Notes: generated by a model not told the origin, from the sequence alone. Numbered from the stretch's first letter, positions 1-7,318 are shown. The stretch is 23,343 bases of DNA from Bacteroidales bacterium (GCA_004555425.1 SFID01000056.1:1-23343); one strand, 5' to 3'. Made by a program: numbers and translations.

Positions 1-12
1 CCTTTATATCGG

Positions 13-61
13 CCAAAAAAAAGAGGAGAAAGCCCCGTGTTTAGGACTCTCTCCTCTTCGC
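13..61 (-). ncRNA. Possible ~48-nt hairpin RNA from repeat copy 1
   Basis: The predicted transcript is almost entirely one hairpin. On the minus strand the arms 44-58 and 21-35 pair over 15 positions, two of them G-U, around an 8-nt loop. They are followed by eight U (complement of 15-22, overlapping the stem base). It therefore looks like a promoter joined directly to an intrinsic terminator. Whether a stable RNA accumulates cannot be told from sequence. Confidence 0.4.
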
Positions 62-66
62 TAGTA

Positions 67-98
67 CAAAGATACAACATTTTCGCGCGAAATGCAAA
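67..98 (-). promoter_or_regulatory. Leftward promoter inside repeat copy 1
   Basis: Read on the minus strand, TTTG (complement of 95-98), exactly 20 nt, then TATCTTTG (complement of 67-74) match the Bacteroidetes consensus TTTG-N19-21-TAnnTTTG. Transcription would start near 60 and run left, straight into the hairpin at 21-58. The same elements with the same 20-nt spacing recur in copy 2. An inverted repeat lies just upstream and could be an operator (inference). Confidence 0.65.
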
Positions 99-260
99 TT
101 GATTTAACATTTCGCAACATTCCGTGAAATGTTAAAAGACGAGTTTTGCACAAGGCGGGGTTCGCCATGTATTATATTACGAGGCGCACTTTTTGGGGTA
201 TTTCTTGGGGCACTGCATGCACATAGATTTCGTGATAGTGGCAATATTTTTCCCAGAGAT

Positions 261-291
261 TTTGCAGAACACAGACGTTTTATTACTTTTG
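261..291 (+). promoter_or_regulatory. hpt promoter
   Basis: TTTG at 261-264, 19 nt, then TACTTTTG at 284-291 fit the Bacteroidetes -33/-7 consensus exactly. The predicted start is near 297, giving a leader of about 235 nt before the hpt ATG. Most of that leader is the inverted-repeat element at 340-523. Confidence 0.75.
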
Positions 292-339
292 CACAAAATA
301 TAGGCGGACGCGAAATGCCCTCCTATCCGCAATAAAGAT

Positions 340-523
340 AGGGTCTACAAATTTGCTTGCGAAGGATTTGCGGCTATCGTGCCGTATCTTTTTGTTTCTC
401 ACCGAAGTCACGTAATCCGCTACGCTTCTTCGTGGAAAACAAAAACCTACGGAACGAGAGGTGCGGATACATCCAAGCAGCATAGAAACCCTACCTTCCA
501 TTGAGACTCATTTATAGAACCTA
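340..523 (+). repeat. Palindromic inverted-repeat element, copy A (hpt leader)
   Basis: The ends are degenerate inverted repeats: GGGTCTACAAATTTG on the left and CATTTATAGAACCTA on the right. The interior also carries a nested inverted pair, CGTGCCGTATCTTTTTGTTT against AAACAAAAACCTACGGAACG. Copies B-F share these modules. It lies wholly inside the hpt leader and ends about 12 bp before the ATG, so a folded RNA there could affect translation (inference). It encodes no protein and resembles a MITE-like or REP-like element. Confidence 0.75.
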
Positions 524-534
524 CCAAAAATGAT

Positions 535-1071
535 ATGGAAACGATAAAAGTTCAAGACCGCCTCTTCACGCCCTTTCTCTCGGAAGCGGAAATCAAAGGT
601 CGCGTGGCCGAACTGGCAGCACGTATTGACAAAGACTATGTTGGCAAATGCCCGCTGTTTCTGGCCGTTCTGAGTGGCTCGTTCGTCTTTGCCGCCGACC
701 TGTTGCGCGCAATCACCATCCCCTGCGAGATTGCCTTCATCCGCGTGTCGTCCTACGAGGGTATGGGTTCCACAGGACAGGTGAAACAACTGATGGGGCT
801 GAAAGAGGATATCGCCGGCCGCGATGTGATTGTCGTGGAAGACATCATTGACTCGGGCCTCACGATGAAGGAACTGCAAGGCATTCTCGCGGCCAAGCAA
901 CCTGCGTCCGTGCGCCTCGCCTCGCTGCTTGTCAAGCCCGGCAACATGAAGGTGGACCTCGACATCCCCTACCGCTGCTTCGACATCCCAAACGACTTCA
1001 TCGTGGGCTACGGCCTCGACTACGACGGACAGGGACGCAACCTGCCTGCCATCTACAAGGTGGTGGAATAA
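535..1071 (+). CDS. hpt: Hypoxanthine phosphoribosyltransferase
   Basis: This 178-aa cytosolic enzyme salvages hypoxanthine and guanine by transferring phosphoribose from PRPP to give IMP or GMP. The PRPP-binding loop VVEDIIDSGLT is at about residues 100-110, with the acidic pair E102-D103. An N-terminal LSGSFVFAADL segment and the C-terminal IPNDFIVGYGLDYDG segment are typical of the family, and the length is normal. The ATG at 535 gives the full domain. A consensus promoter lies at 261-291, and the leader contains repeat element A. It is the first gene of a same-strand run with adk, obgE and pgeF, but two repeat elements (460 bp) separate it from adk. Confidence 0.95.
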   Translation: METIKVQDRLFTPFLSEAEIKGRVAELAARIDKDYVGKCPLFLAVLSGSFVFAADLLRAITIPCEIAFIRVSSYEGMGSTGQVKQLMGLKEDIAGRDVIVVEDIIDSGLTMKELQGILAAKQPASVRLASLLVKPGNMKVDLDIPYRCFDIPNDFIVGYGLDYDGQGRNLPAIYKVVE

Positions 1072-1083
1072 AAAAAGCCAAAC

Positions 1084-1260
1084 AGGTTTTATCAATCTGC
1101 TTGCGTTGTATTCGCAACTATCGCGCCGCCGGTTTTGTTTTCCAGGAAGGAGCATAGCGGGCTACGTGACTGCACGAGCAACAAAGACCCATGGTGCAAG
1201 AGGCGTGAAGACATTCAGGCAGCATTGCGACTCCGCCTTCCATAGAAACCACCTTATAAA
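1084..1260 (+). repeat. Palindromic inverted-repeat element, copy B
   Basis: This is a diverged member in the same orientation as copies A and C. Recognisable modules are AGGTTTTATCAATCTGCTTGCG at the left (compare A: GGTCTACAAATTTGCTTGCG), CAACTATCGCGCCGCCGGTTTTG, GCATAGCGGGCTACGTGAC, and CCTTCCATAGAAACC near the right. It abuts copy C head to tail, filling the hpt-adk gap. The outer ends are less exact than in C. Confidence 0.6.
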
Positions 1261-1446
1261 GGCAGGTTCTATAAATTAGTTTACGATGAGTTTTCGGCTA
1301 TCGTGCCGTAGGTTTTTGTATGTCGTGAGGGAGCGTAGCGGGCTATGTGACCACATAAAACAAAAACCTACGGTGCGAGAGTCGGAAAGGCATCCCAGTT
1401 AAACAGAAGATTTACCTTCCATTGATACTAATTTATAGAACCTACC
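1261..1446 (+). repeat. Palindromic inverted-repeat element, copy C (best preserved ends)
   Basis: Perfect 17-bp terminal inverted repeats, AGGTTCTATAAATTAGT at 1264-1280 and its complement at 1427-1443, bound the element. A second inverted pair lies inside: CGTGCCGTAGGTTTTTGT at about 1302-1319 against ACAAAAACCTACGGTGCGAG at about 1361-1380. Between them is AGCGTAGCGGGCTATGTGA, shared with the other copies. It has no coding capacity. I saw no obvious target-site duplication. Confidence 0.8.
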
Positions 1447-1531
1447 CTAAAACCTACCACTACATATACACACGCCGACAACCTTCGCCCAAGGTCTGTC
1501 GCCAACATACAACCTAGAACATCACATTCCC

Positions 1532-2101
1532 ATGAAAAATATTGTAATTTTCGGAGCGCCAGGCTCCGGCAAGGGCACCCAGAGCGCCCTCCTCGTGGAA
1601 AAATATGGATTCAAGCATATCTCTACCGGCGATGTGCTCCGCGCTGAAATCAAGAAAGGCACCGAACTGGGCAAGACCGCCCAAGGTTTTATTGACAACG
1701 GCCAACTCATCCCCGACGATTTGATGATTAGCATCCTGGCAGGCGTTTACGATTCGCTGTGCCCCTGCGAAGGTGTCATCTTCGACGGTTTCCCCCGCAC
1801 CGTTCCCCAAGCCGAAGCCCTCAAGGTGATGCTGGCCGAACGCGGCACGGAGGTGGCCGCCATGCTTGAACTCGATGTGCCCGACGAAATGCTGATGGAA
1901 CGCCTCATCAACCGCGGCAAAACTTCTGGACGCGCCGACGACAACGAGGAAACCATTCGCAAGCGCCTGAACGTGTACAACACGCAGACGGCTCCGCTCA
2001 TCGCCTGGTACGAAGCCGAGGGCAAGCGCAACGCTGTCAAGGGTTACGGTCCGCTGGAAGAAATCAACGCGGCCCTCTGCCAAGTGATTGACGCCCTCTA
2101 A
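1532..2101 (+). CDS. adk: Adenylate kinase
   Basis: This 189-aa enzyme interconverts ATP + AMP and 2 ADP in the cytosol. The P-loop GAPGSGKGT spans residues 8-16. HISTGDVLR (AMP site) and DGFPRT at about 85-90 are present. The LID region (NRGKTSGRADDNEETIRKRL) is short and lacks the four-cysteine zinc site, so this is the short-type Adk usual in this phylum. No consensus promoter lies directly upstream. The 1447-1531 stretch holds only a weak hairpin, so transcription may come through from hpt or from an unrecognised promoter. obgE follows after 124 bp. Confidence 0.96.
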   Translation: MKNIVIFGAPGSGKGTQSALLVEKYGFKHISTGDVLRAEIKKGTELGKTAQGFIDNGQLIPDDLMISILAGVYDSLCPCEGVIFDGFPRTVPQAEALKVMLAERGTEVAAMLELDVPDEMLMERLINRGKTSGRADDNEETIRKRLNVYNTQTAPLIAWYEAEGKRNAVKGYGPLEEINAALCQVIDAL

Positions 2102-2225
2102 GGGGCATACCCCTGCCCCTTGCCCCTCCCCCACCCCACAGCTGAAGGTGGAAAGGCGGCAATCCCTACTCCCTATCCTGTAACCCTGTCAGGTAGGGTT
2201 CTATCAATCACCTATCTATTTCTAT

Positions 2226-3392
2226 ATGGCTGAAAGCAACTTTGCCGACTACGTCAAGATTTACTGCCGCTCGGGTAAGGGCGGCCGAGGCTCTATGCAC
2301 CTGCACCGCGCCAAGTATCAGCCCAACGGCGGCCCCGATGGCGGCGATGGCGGCAGAGGTGGGCACGTCTATCTGCGCGCCAACCACAACTATTGGACCC
2401 TGCTCCACCTGCGCTATGAGCGCCACGTTTTCGCTGGCAACGGCGGCAACGGTTCGAAATGCTGCTCCCATGGTTCGGACGGCGAGGACAAATACATTGA
2501 CGTGCCCTGCGGCACCGTGGCCTACGATGCCGAAACGGGCAAGTACCTCTGCGATGTCGTAGAGGACGGCCAGACGGTCATGCTCCTCAAAGGCGGACGC
2601 GGCGGATTGGGCAACTGGCAATTTCGCACCGCCACCAACCAAACTCCGCGCTATGCCCAGCCGGGCGAACCAATGCAGGAGATGATGGTTATCCTTGAAC
2701 TCAAACTGCTGGCCGACGTCGGACTGGTGGGCTTCCCCAATGCCGGGAAATCCACACTACTTTCCTCGCTCTCCTCTGCCCGTCCCAAAATTGCCAACTA
2801 CCCCTTCACGACCCTCGAACCCAACTTGGGCGTCATCCCCTACCGCGATGGCAAGTCGTTCGTAATGGCCGACATCCCTGGCATCATTGAGGGAGCGGCC
2901 GAGGGACGCGGACTTGGCCTGCGTTTTCTCCGACACATTGAGCGCAACTCCCTCCTGCTGTTCATGGTGCCAGGCGACACGGACCACATCAAGCAGGAAT
3001 ACGAAACACTCTTGGGCGAGTTGCAGAAATTCAACCCTGGAATGCTCGACAAGCACCGCATCCTGGCCGTTACCAAGTGCGACCTGCTTGACGACGAACT
3101 CATCGAAATGCTCCGCGAAGAACTGCCCGAAGACCTCCCCGTCGTATTTATATCGGCGGTCACGGGCAAGGGACTGACCGAACTCAAAGACCTGCTGTGG
3201 CGCGAACTCAATAGCGAGAGCAACAAACTCAAGGCACTCACCGCCGACGACATCCTCGTTCACCGCGACCGCGAAGTGGGCATCCTTGCCTCCGACTTTG
3301 CCGACTGGACAGACGACATCGAACCGCTGGAGGACGAGGACGATATCGAGGAACTGGAGGTCTATGACCTTGAAGACCTTGAGGACGAATAA
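2226..3392 (+). CDS. obgE: Obg family ribosome-associated GTPase
   Basis: This 388-aa GTPase belongs to the family that binds the 50S subunit and links ribosome assembly to growth and (p)ppGpp. The glycine-rich Obg fold occupies about residues 1-160 (KGGRGSMHLHR, GGPDGGDGGRGG, AGNGGNG). The G domain follows, with G1 GFPNAGKST at 169-177, switch/G3 ADIPGIIEGAAEGRGLG, and G4 TKCD. Instead of a folded OCT domain, the C-terminus is a strongly acidic tail (EDEDDIEELEVYDLEDLEDE). The leader carries GGTTCTATCA at 2194-2203, one half of the inverted-repeat end motif seen elsewhere. pgeF follows after 24 bp, so co-transcription is likely. Confidence 0.95.
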   Translation: MAESNFADYVKIYCRSGKGGRGSMHLHRAKYQPNGGPDGGDGGRGGHVYLRANHNYWTLLHLRYERHVFAGNGGNGSKCCSHGSDGEDKYIDVPCGTVAYDAETGKYLCDVVEDGQTVMLLKGGRGGLGNWQFRTATNQTPRYAQPGEPMQEMMVILELKLLADVGLVGFPNAGKSTLLSSLSSARPKIANYPFTTLEPNLGVIPYRDGKSFVMADIPGIIEGAAEGRGLGLRFLRHIERNSLLLFMVPGDTDHIKQEYETLLGELQKFNPGMLDKHRILAVTKCDLLDDELIEMLREELPEDLPVVFISAVTGKGLTELKDLLWRELNSESNKLKALTADDILVHRDREVGILASDFADWTDDIEPLEDEDDIEELEVYDLEDLEDE

Positions 3393-3416
3393 CTCAACGA
3401 AGCCCTTCATCAAAAT

Positions 3417-4223
3417 ATGAATCAGGAAAATATTCCCGCATTGCTGGAGTACCAGATGGCTCCCGCAGTGCGGGCTTTTAGCACCAAACGAACAGCGGAC
3501 GGGCCGCTTGATGGTCCGTATGCAGGTTTCAACATCACGCACTACTGCGGCGATGCCCCCGACCACGTAGCAACTTCGCGCCACAGCCTTTGCCAACTTT
3601 TGGGCATTGCCGATAACCACCTGTTTCTTCCCTACCAGACGCACGGCACGGAGTTGGTGGAGATTGACAATGCCTTCTTGCAACTGCCCGTTGCCGAGCA
3701 ACAGCAACAACTCTATGCGAAAGACATCATCCTGACCCGCGAGCGGGGCGTCTGCATCGGCGTTTCGACAGCCGATTGCGTTCCCGTGCTCCTCTATGAT
3801 GCCTCCACAGAGTGCGTCTGCGCCATCCACGCAGGCTGGCGGGGCGTGGTGGGCAACGCCGTGGGCGCAGCCTTTCGCCAACTGCGCCAGTGCGCCGATT
3901 TTGATGCCTCGCAGGTGCGCGCAGTAGTAGGTCCAAGCATTTCGCAAGCGGCATTCGAAGTGGGCGATGAGGTGGCAGAAGCCTTCGCAAAGGCCGGTTT
4001 TTCCCTCGACCAAGTAGCTCGGCGTATGCCTTCGGCCGATGGGTCGCGCTATCACATTGACCTCTGGGCCGCCGTGAGCCAACAGTTGCTCCGCGAGGGC
4101 GTATCGCTGGCCGCTATTCAAGTAAGCGGCATTTGCACCTACGCAGAAGTGGACACCTTCTTCTCCGCCCGACGGCTGGGCATCCAGTCGGGACGCATCT
4201 TCTCGGGCATACTGATGTTGTGA
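3417..4223 (+). CDS. pgeF: Multicopper-oxidase-like (YfiH/DUF152) purine nucleoside phosphorylase
   Basis: This 268-aa protein belongs to the YfiH/LACC1 family, whose members act as zinc-dependent purine nucleoside phosphorylases or adenosine deaminases; older annotations say polyphenol oxidase. The metal-ligand motifs are visible: YQTHGTELV, TADCVPVLLYD, CAIHAGWRG, and the C-terminal GICTYAEVDTFFSARR followed by SGRIFSGI. Length is normal. It starts 24 bp after obgE and is probably in the same transcript. The Hpt-Adk-PgeF neighbourhood fits a purine-handling role, though exact specificity cannot be read from sequence. Confidence 0.9.
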   Translation: MNQENIPALLEYQMAPAVRAFSTKRTADGPLDGPYAGFNITHYCGDAPDHVATSRHSLCQLLGIADNHLFLPYQTHGTELVEIDNAFLQLPVAEQQQQLYAKDIILTRERGVCIGVSTADCVPVLLYDASTECVCAIHAGWRGVVGNAVGAAFRQLRQCADFDASQVRAVVGPSISQAAFEVGDEVAEAFAKAGFSLDQVARRMPSADGSRYHIDLWAAVSQQLLREGVSLAAIQVSGICTYAEVDTFFSARRLGIQSGRIFSGILML

Positions 4224-4321
4224 GGATGCTTCCTTGCTTGCTGAAGGGCCTTGCCAAACCAGCGCATGACCCTGCCAATTTCCTACTTAGCCAACACACC
4301 CAACAACAAGCCTTCAAAAAA

Positions 4322-4957
4322 ATGGAAACTGTACTTTTCGACCTTGACGGCACGCTTCTCGACACGCTAACGGACCTCTCCAACGCCGTCAACTATGCAC
4401 TACGTTCGCACAATCTGCCCGAACGATCGCTCCAGGAAATCCGCCAATTTCTGGGCAATGGCATCCGCAATCTGGTCAAGGCCGCCGTGCCGCCAACATT
4501 AGAGGAAGCGGCCTTCGAACCCGTCTTCGCCACCTTCCGCCAGTATTATTTGGAGCATTGTCTGGACTTCACGCAGCCCTATCCAGGCATTATGGAAACG
4601 CTGCAAGCACTCCACGAGCGCGGCACCCGCATGGCGATTATCTCCAACAAACTCCAGCCCGCCGTCACCGAACTCAACAATCGTTTCTTCCGCCAATACA
4701 TTGACATCGCTGTGGGCGAGAGCGAAACGGTGCGCCGCAAACCCAACCCCGATGCCGTGCTCTGTGCCCTAGATGCTTTGGACAGCAACAAGGCAACGGC
4801 ACTCTACGTTGGCGACAGCGAAGTGGATGTCGAAACGGCCCGCCGCGCTGGCCTACGTTGCGCCTGCGTCACCTGGGGCTTCCGCGACGAAGACCAACTC
4901 CGCCCGCTCGCGCCCGACTTCCTGATTCACCAGCCCAGCGAACTGCTCCAACTCTGA
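4322..4957 (+). CDS. HAD-superfamily phosphatase, phosphoglycolate phosphatase type
   Basis: This 211-aa HAD hydrolase has motif I DLDGTLLDT with nucleophile D7 and acid/base D9, motif II IISNK, the motif III lysine in RRKPNPDA, and motif IV YVGDSEVDVETARRAG. A helical cap lies between motifs I and II (subclass I). These match Gph/PGPase-like enzymes, but the substrate could be another small phosphate ester. The frame is open further upstream to 4133, overlapping pgeF. The ATG at 4322 is preferred because the HAD domain begins exactly there, and the extension has no family match and overlaps pgeF. It follows pgeF by 98 bp. Confidence 0.88.
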   Translation: METVLFDLDGTLLDTLTDLSNAVNYALRSHNLPERSLQEIRQFLGNGIRNLVKAAVPPTLEEAAFEPVFATFRQYYLEHCLDFTQPYPGIMETLQALHERGTRMAIISNKLQPAVTELNNRFFRQYIDIAVGESETVRRKPNPDAVLCALDALDSNKATALYVGDSEVDVETARRAGLRCACVTWGFRDEDQLRPLAPDFLIHQPSELLQL

Positions 4958-4996
4958 GAACTGGCCGAATAGTTGCAGCAAAGAGGAAGAGCCCCA

Positions 4997-5025
4997 CTCC
5001 ATATACCTACCATATATATATGGAG
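4997..5025. other. Hairpin between the HAD gene and the RecA-like gene
   Basis: CTCCATATA (4997-5005) pairs perfectly with TATATGGAG (5017-5025) around an 11-nt loop. Only AATTTCTGG follows, so it is a weak terminator candidate at best. It may merely be an RNA structure in the 186-bp gap. Confidence 0.4.
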
Positions 5026-5143
5026 AATTTCTGGAAAAAAAACTCCGCGCACGGTTCGGGTCTGTTATTTCCATTTCAATAGAGGCTTCCCCAACGACTT
5101 CTAACTCCCAACTCTTAACTCCTGATTGTCTCCCTCCCTGCCC

Positions 5144-6052
5144 ATGTTCACACCCACCGACATCAAGCGCCAGCAGACCCTACCCACAGGTTTCCTATGG
5201 GTGGACTACTTGCTGGAGGGCAAGGGGCTGAATCGGGGCTGCCTCTACGAACTCATCGGGCCGCCCGCCGTGGGAAAATCCTCCTTTGCCTTGCAACTGG
5301 CTGGACAGATACAGCGATACGGAGGCGTGGTTGTTTATGTGGATGCCGATGGCAGTTTTTCGCCCTCCTATGCCCGAAGGCTGGGAGTGCAGACCGACGA
5401 ACTGTTTGTCCTACATCCCGACCACATCAACCAACTGGTGGAAATGCTACATAGCCTGCACAAAACGCTGGTGCCCGATCTGATTATCCTAGATTCGTTG
5501 CCAGCACTCAGCGGCCAGTTGGAGAGCGAACAAACAGCCCATCCCGATGGCACCCTTCGCTACTACGACGACCTTGACCGCCTCTTGCGCTACTTGACCG
5601 GGCTCGCCGAACTACACGATTCGGTTGTGGTGGCCGTCAACCAGTACCGCCAAGTGCAGGACGAGGAAGGCGAATGGACCGAGGTACCCGCCTGCCGTCG
5701 CCTTCATCAGTCGGCCGATATTATTCTCCGCTTTGCCTTTAAGCCCAATTCGTTTGCGGCCGACGAAGGTGGCATAGAAATTTCCATCCACGAGGGCTAC
5801 ACCGACACCATTCCCAAACGTATGCGCGCCATCCTTGACCCCACCTTCGGCATCAGCCCCTATGCCGAAGCCTTCCTGCTGGGCGTGTATCTACGCCTTG
5901 TACAATTCCGAGAAAACAGCTTCTGCTATCACGCGATTTGCATGGGCGAGACCTTCGAAGCAGCACTGGCATACCTGAGGCGCGCACCCCAGCATTTCTA
6001 TGCCCTTCGCCAAGAAATCTGGAAGGGACTTCCGAAGAAAATACGGCAGTAA
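5144..6052 (+). CDS. RecA-fold ATPase, not canonical RecA
   Basis: This 302-aa protein has a RecA/RadA-like core: a TG..VDYLL element before a Walker A motif GPPAVGKSS (39-47), strand VVVYVDADGSFSPSYARRLGV (compare RecA's DAEHALDP.YA..LGV), Walker B LIILD (113-117), and a VVVAVNQYRQV segment matching RecA's INQxR. It lacks RecA's usual N-terminal helix region, MAW-type motif and acidic C-terminus. Its C-terminal 90 residues are unlike RecA's. It could be a recombination mediator or an ImuA/RadB-like accessory ATPase. No polymerase or nuclease partner is nearby. A TTG 18 bp upstream is an alternative start, but the ATG is preferred. Confidence 0.75.
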   Translation: MFTPTDIKRQQTLPTGFLWVDYLLEGKGLNRGCLYELIGPPAVGKSSFALQLAGQIQRYGGVVVYVDADGSFSPSYARRLGVQTDELFVLHPDHINQLVEMLHSLHKTLVPDLIILDSLPALSGQLESEQTAHPDGTLRYYDDLDRLLRYLTGLAELHDSVVVAVNQYRQVQDEEGEWTEVPACRRLHQSADIILRFAFKPNSFAADEGGIEISIHEGYTDTIPKRMRAILDPTFGISPYAEAFLLGVYLRLVQFRENSFCYHAICMGETFEAALAYLRRAPQHFYALRQEIWKGLPKKIRQ

Positions 6053-6121
6053 CAGCAACCCGTTTTCTCATTCCTACGCACCTAGTAGCCTTTGCCGCAA
6101 ATATTTTCACAAGAAATAACC

Positions 6122-6150
6122 TTTTATGCCAAATAAATGTGCTACTTTTG
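6122..6150 (+). promoter_or_regulatory. Promoter of the polysaccharide-export gene
   Basis: TACTTTTG at 6143-6150 matches the -7 box. A T-rich CCTTTTATG stands about where the -33 TTTG is expected, so this is a partial match. The predicted start is near 6156, about 65 nt before the ATG. Confidence 0.5.
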
Positions 6151-6220
6151 CAAGCGAGGTGTAAGCCCTCTTGGCAGAACGCCCATCCTTTCTCACTGAT
6201 AATCAATCTCCACATAGGCA

Positions 6221-7009
6221 ATGAATAAATTTCTCCTAGTATTAGTCGCTGTTCTTCTGGCACTCTCGTCTTGCAAGACGCGCGAAAAAGTCCTCTACTT
6301 CCAAGACATCGAAAATGGCGCGGTCACCCCGACACAGGCCATCCAGCCCCTGACATTCCAACCTGGCGACAAACTCTCCATTGTCGTCACCAGTAGCGCC
6401 ACTCCCCAATTGGCCGTTCAGTTCAACCTTCCCCTGGTCACCATTCAGGCAGGTACTGCCAACACTCAAGGAGGCGGCCAGCAGATTGCCTTATATACCA
6501 TCGACGAAAACGGTTGTATTGATATCCCCACCCTTGGACGCACGAAAGTCTCGGGCCTGACGCGCTCCGAAGCTGCCGCAAAGATCCAGTCCATTCTGCG
6601 CGATGGAAAACTGCGCGACGCCGTAGTGACCGTCAACAGCTACGACCAGTACATCACCATCCTTGGCGAAGTCAAGAATCCGGGCAAGCAGACCATCACT
6701 AAGGACCGCCTGACCATTATCGAAGCCATTGGCGCAGCGGGCGACCTGACCATCCACGGCTGTCGCGACAATATCCTCGTGCTCCGCCAAGAAGGCACAG
6801 AAACGAAGAGCTACTACGTGGACCTGCGCTCGAAAGACGTAATGAACTCGCCCGTATATAATCTCCGCCAAAACGATGTCATTTACGTACAACCGAACAA
6901 GGTGAAGATGGGTCAATCTACCAACAACGACAACAGCCTTCGCACCATCAGCACATGGATTTCCATCGCCTCGTTCCTCATGAGCCTTGGTGTCATCGTA
7001 CTGAAATAA
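6221..7009 (+). CDS. Polysaccharide export lipoprotein (Wza/BexD-like, SLBB)
   Basis: This 262-aa outer-membrane-directed lipoprotein has a signal peptide ending in lipobox LSSC, with lipidated C18. The polysaccharide export domain follows (LTFQPGDKLSIVV ... YTIDENGCIDIPTLGRTKVSGLTRSEAAAKI), then an SLBB-like segment (QYITILGEVKNPGKQTITKDRLTIIEAI). A C-terminal hydrophobic helix (ISTWISIASFLMSLGVIVL) is consistent with the membrane-spanning helix of Wza-type exporters. It is usually encoded next to a Wzc-like tyrosine kinase and glycosyltransferases. Here it stands alone between its own promoter and a strong terminator, so its partners must be elsewhere. Confidence 0.88.
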   Translation: MNKFLLVLVAVLLALSSCKTREKVLYFQDIENGAVTPTQAIQPLTFQPGDKLSIVVTSSATPQLAVQFNLPLVTIQAGTANTQGGGQQIALYTIDENGCIDIPTLGRTKVSGLTRSEAAAKIQSILRDGKLRDAVVTVNSYDQYITILGEVKNPGKQTITKDRLTIIEAIGAAGDLTIHGCRDNILVLRQEGTETKSYYVDLRSKDVMNSPVYNLRQNDVIYVQPNKVKMGQSTNNDNSLRTISTWISIASFLMSLGVIVLK

Positions 7010-7031
7010 ACAAGAATCTCCCAACACGAAC

Positions 7032-7075
7032 AAGGGGTTGCGTCCACGCGGACACAACCCCTTATTCTATTTTTA
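7032..7075 (+). terminator. Terminator after the polysaccharide-export gene
   Basis: AAGGGGTTG (7032-7040) plus GTCC pairs with GGAC plus CAACCCCTT (7055-7063), with a single mismatch and an ACGC loop. It is followed by ATTCTATTTTT. This is a strong intrinsic terminator that isolates the upstream gene. Confidence 0.85.
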
Positions 7076-7107
7076 CAGGTTTCTGTTTGCCTAAAAATCA
7101 GGAAGCA

Positions 7108-7239
7108 TTACGCTTCTTTGCCATTTCGACGCTGCAATTCGTTTCGCAACTGCTGACAAGCAGCACCGTTGCCCATGGTTTGATAACGCTTGAACTGATA
7201 CTCCAGTTCGCGCATCGGTGTTTTGTTGTCTGTTTTCAT
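7108..7239 (-). CDS. 43-aa small protein, function unknown
   Basis: A short minus-strand frame starts at ATG 7237-7239 and stops with TAA at 7108-7110. The product begins MKTDNKTPMRELEYQFKRY and continues QTMGNGAACQQLRNELQRR before ending NGKEA. It is charged, probably two helices, with one cysteine and no signal or membrane segment. A -7 box (TACCTTTG, complement of 7311-7318) lies 72 bp upstream, and the leader holds a small GCCCG...CGGGC hairpin. A codon-like composition and its own promoter support a real gene. I do not recognise the family. A longer overlapping frame (7091-7276) is less plausible. Confidence 0.55.
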   Translation of the reverse strand: MKTDNKTPMRELEYQFKRYQTMGNGAACQQLRNELQRRNGKEA

Positions 7240-7310
7240 CGTTGTTAGTTTTTGTGTAGCCCGCCTTTCGGGCCACGGTGATACATCTTGTTCACTGATC
7301 TTCTATGCTG

Positions 7311-7318
7311 CAAAGGTA
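7311..7318 (-). promoter_or_regulatory. -7 element for the 43-aa gene
   Basis: On the minus strand TACCTTTG matches TAnnTTTG, but no TTTG is found at the -33 spacing, so support is moderate. The implied transcript starts near 7304 and has a leader of about 65 nt. Confidence 0.45.

Larger units (their letters stand above)
12..184. repeat. 173-bp interspersed repeat, copy 1
   Basis: This stretch aligns over its whole length with 8416-8587, roughly three quarters identical by eye. Both copies share the same parts in the same order. On the plus strand these are a 15-bp hairpin with a GTGTTTA-containing loop, a Bacteroidetes promoter pointing left, an inverted repeat (TTTAACATTTC ... GAAATGTTAAA at about 105-138) and a conserved end, TATATTACGAGG. 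No protein frame is conserved. It is an intergenic repeat of unknown function. The promoter and hairpin are described separately. Confidence 0.8.

Noticed and set aside
2757..4121. 454-codon minus-strand open frame
   Set aside because: Antisense to obgE and pgeF, both certain genes. No domain or promoter.
4133..4321. 63-residue N-terminal extension of the HAD phosphatase
   Set aside because: It overlaps pgeF, and the HAD motif I begins right after the ATG at 4322.
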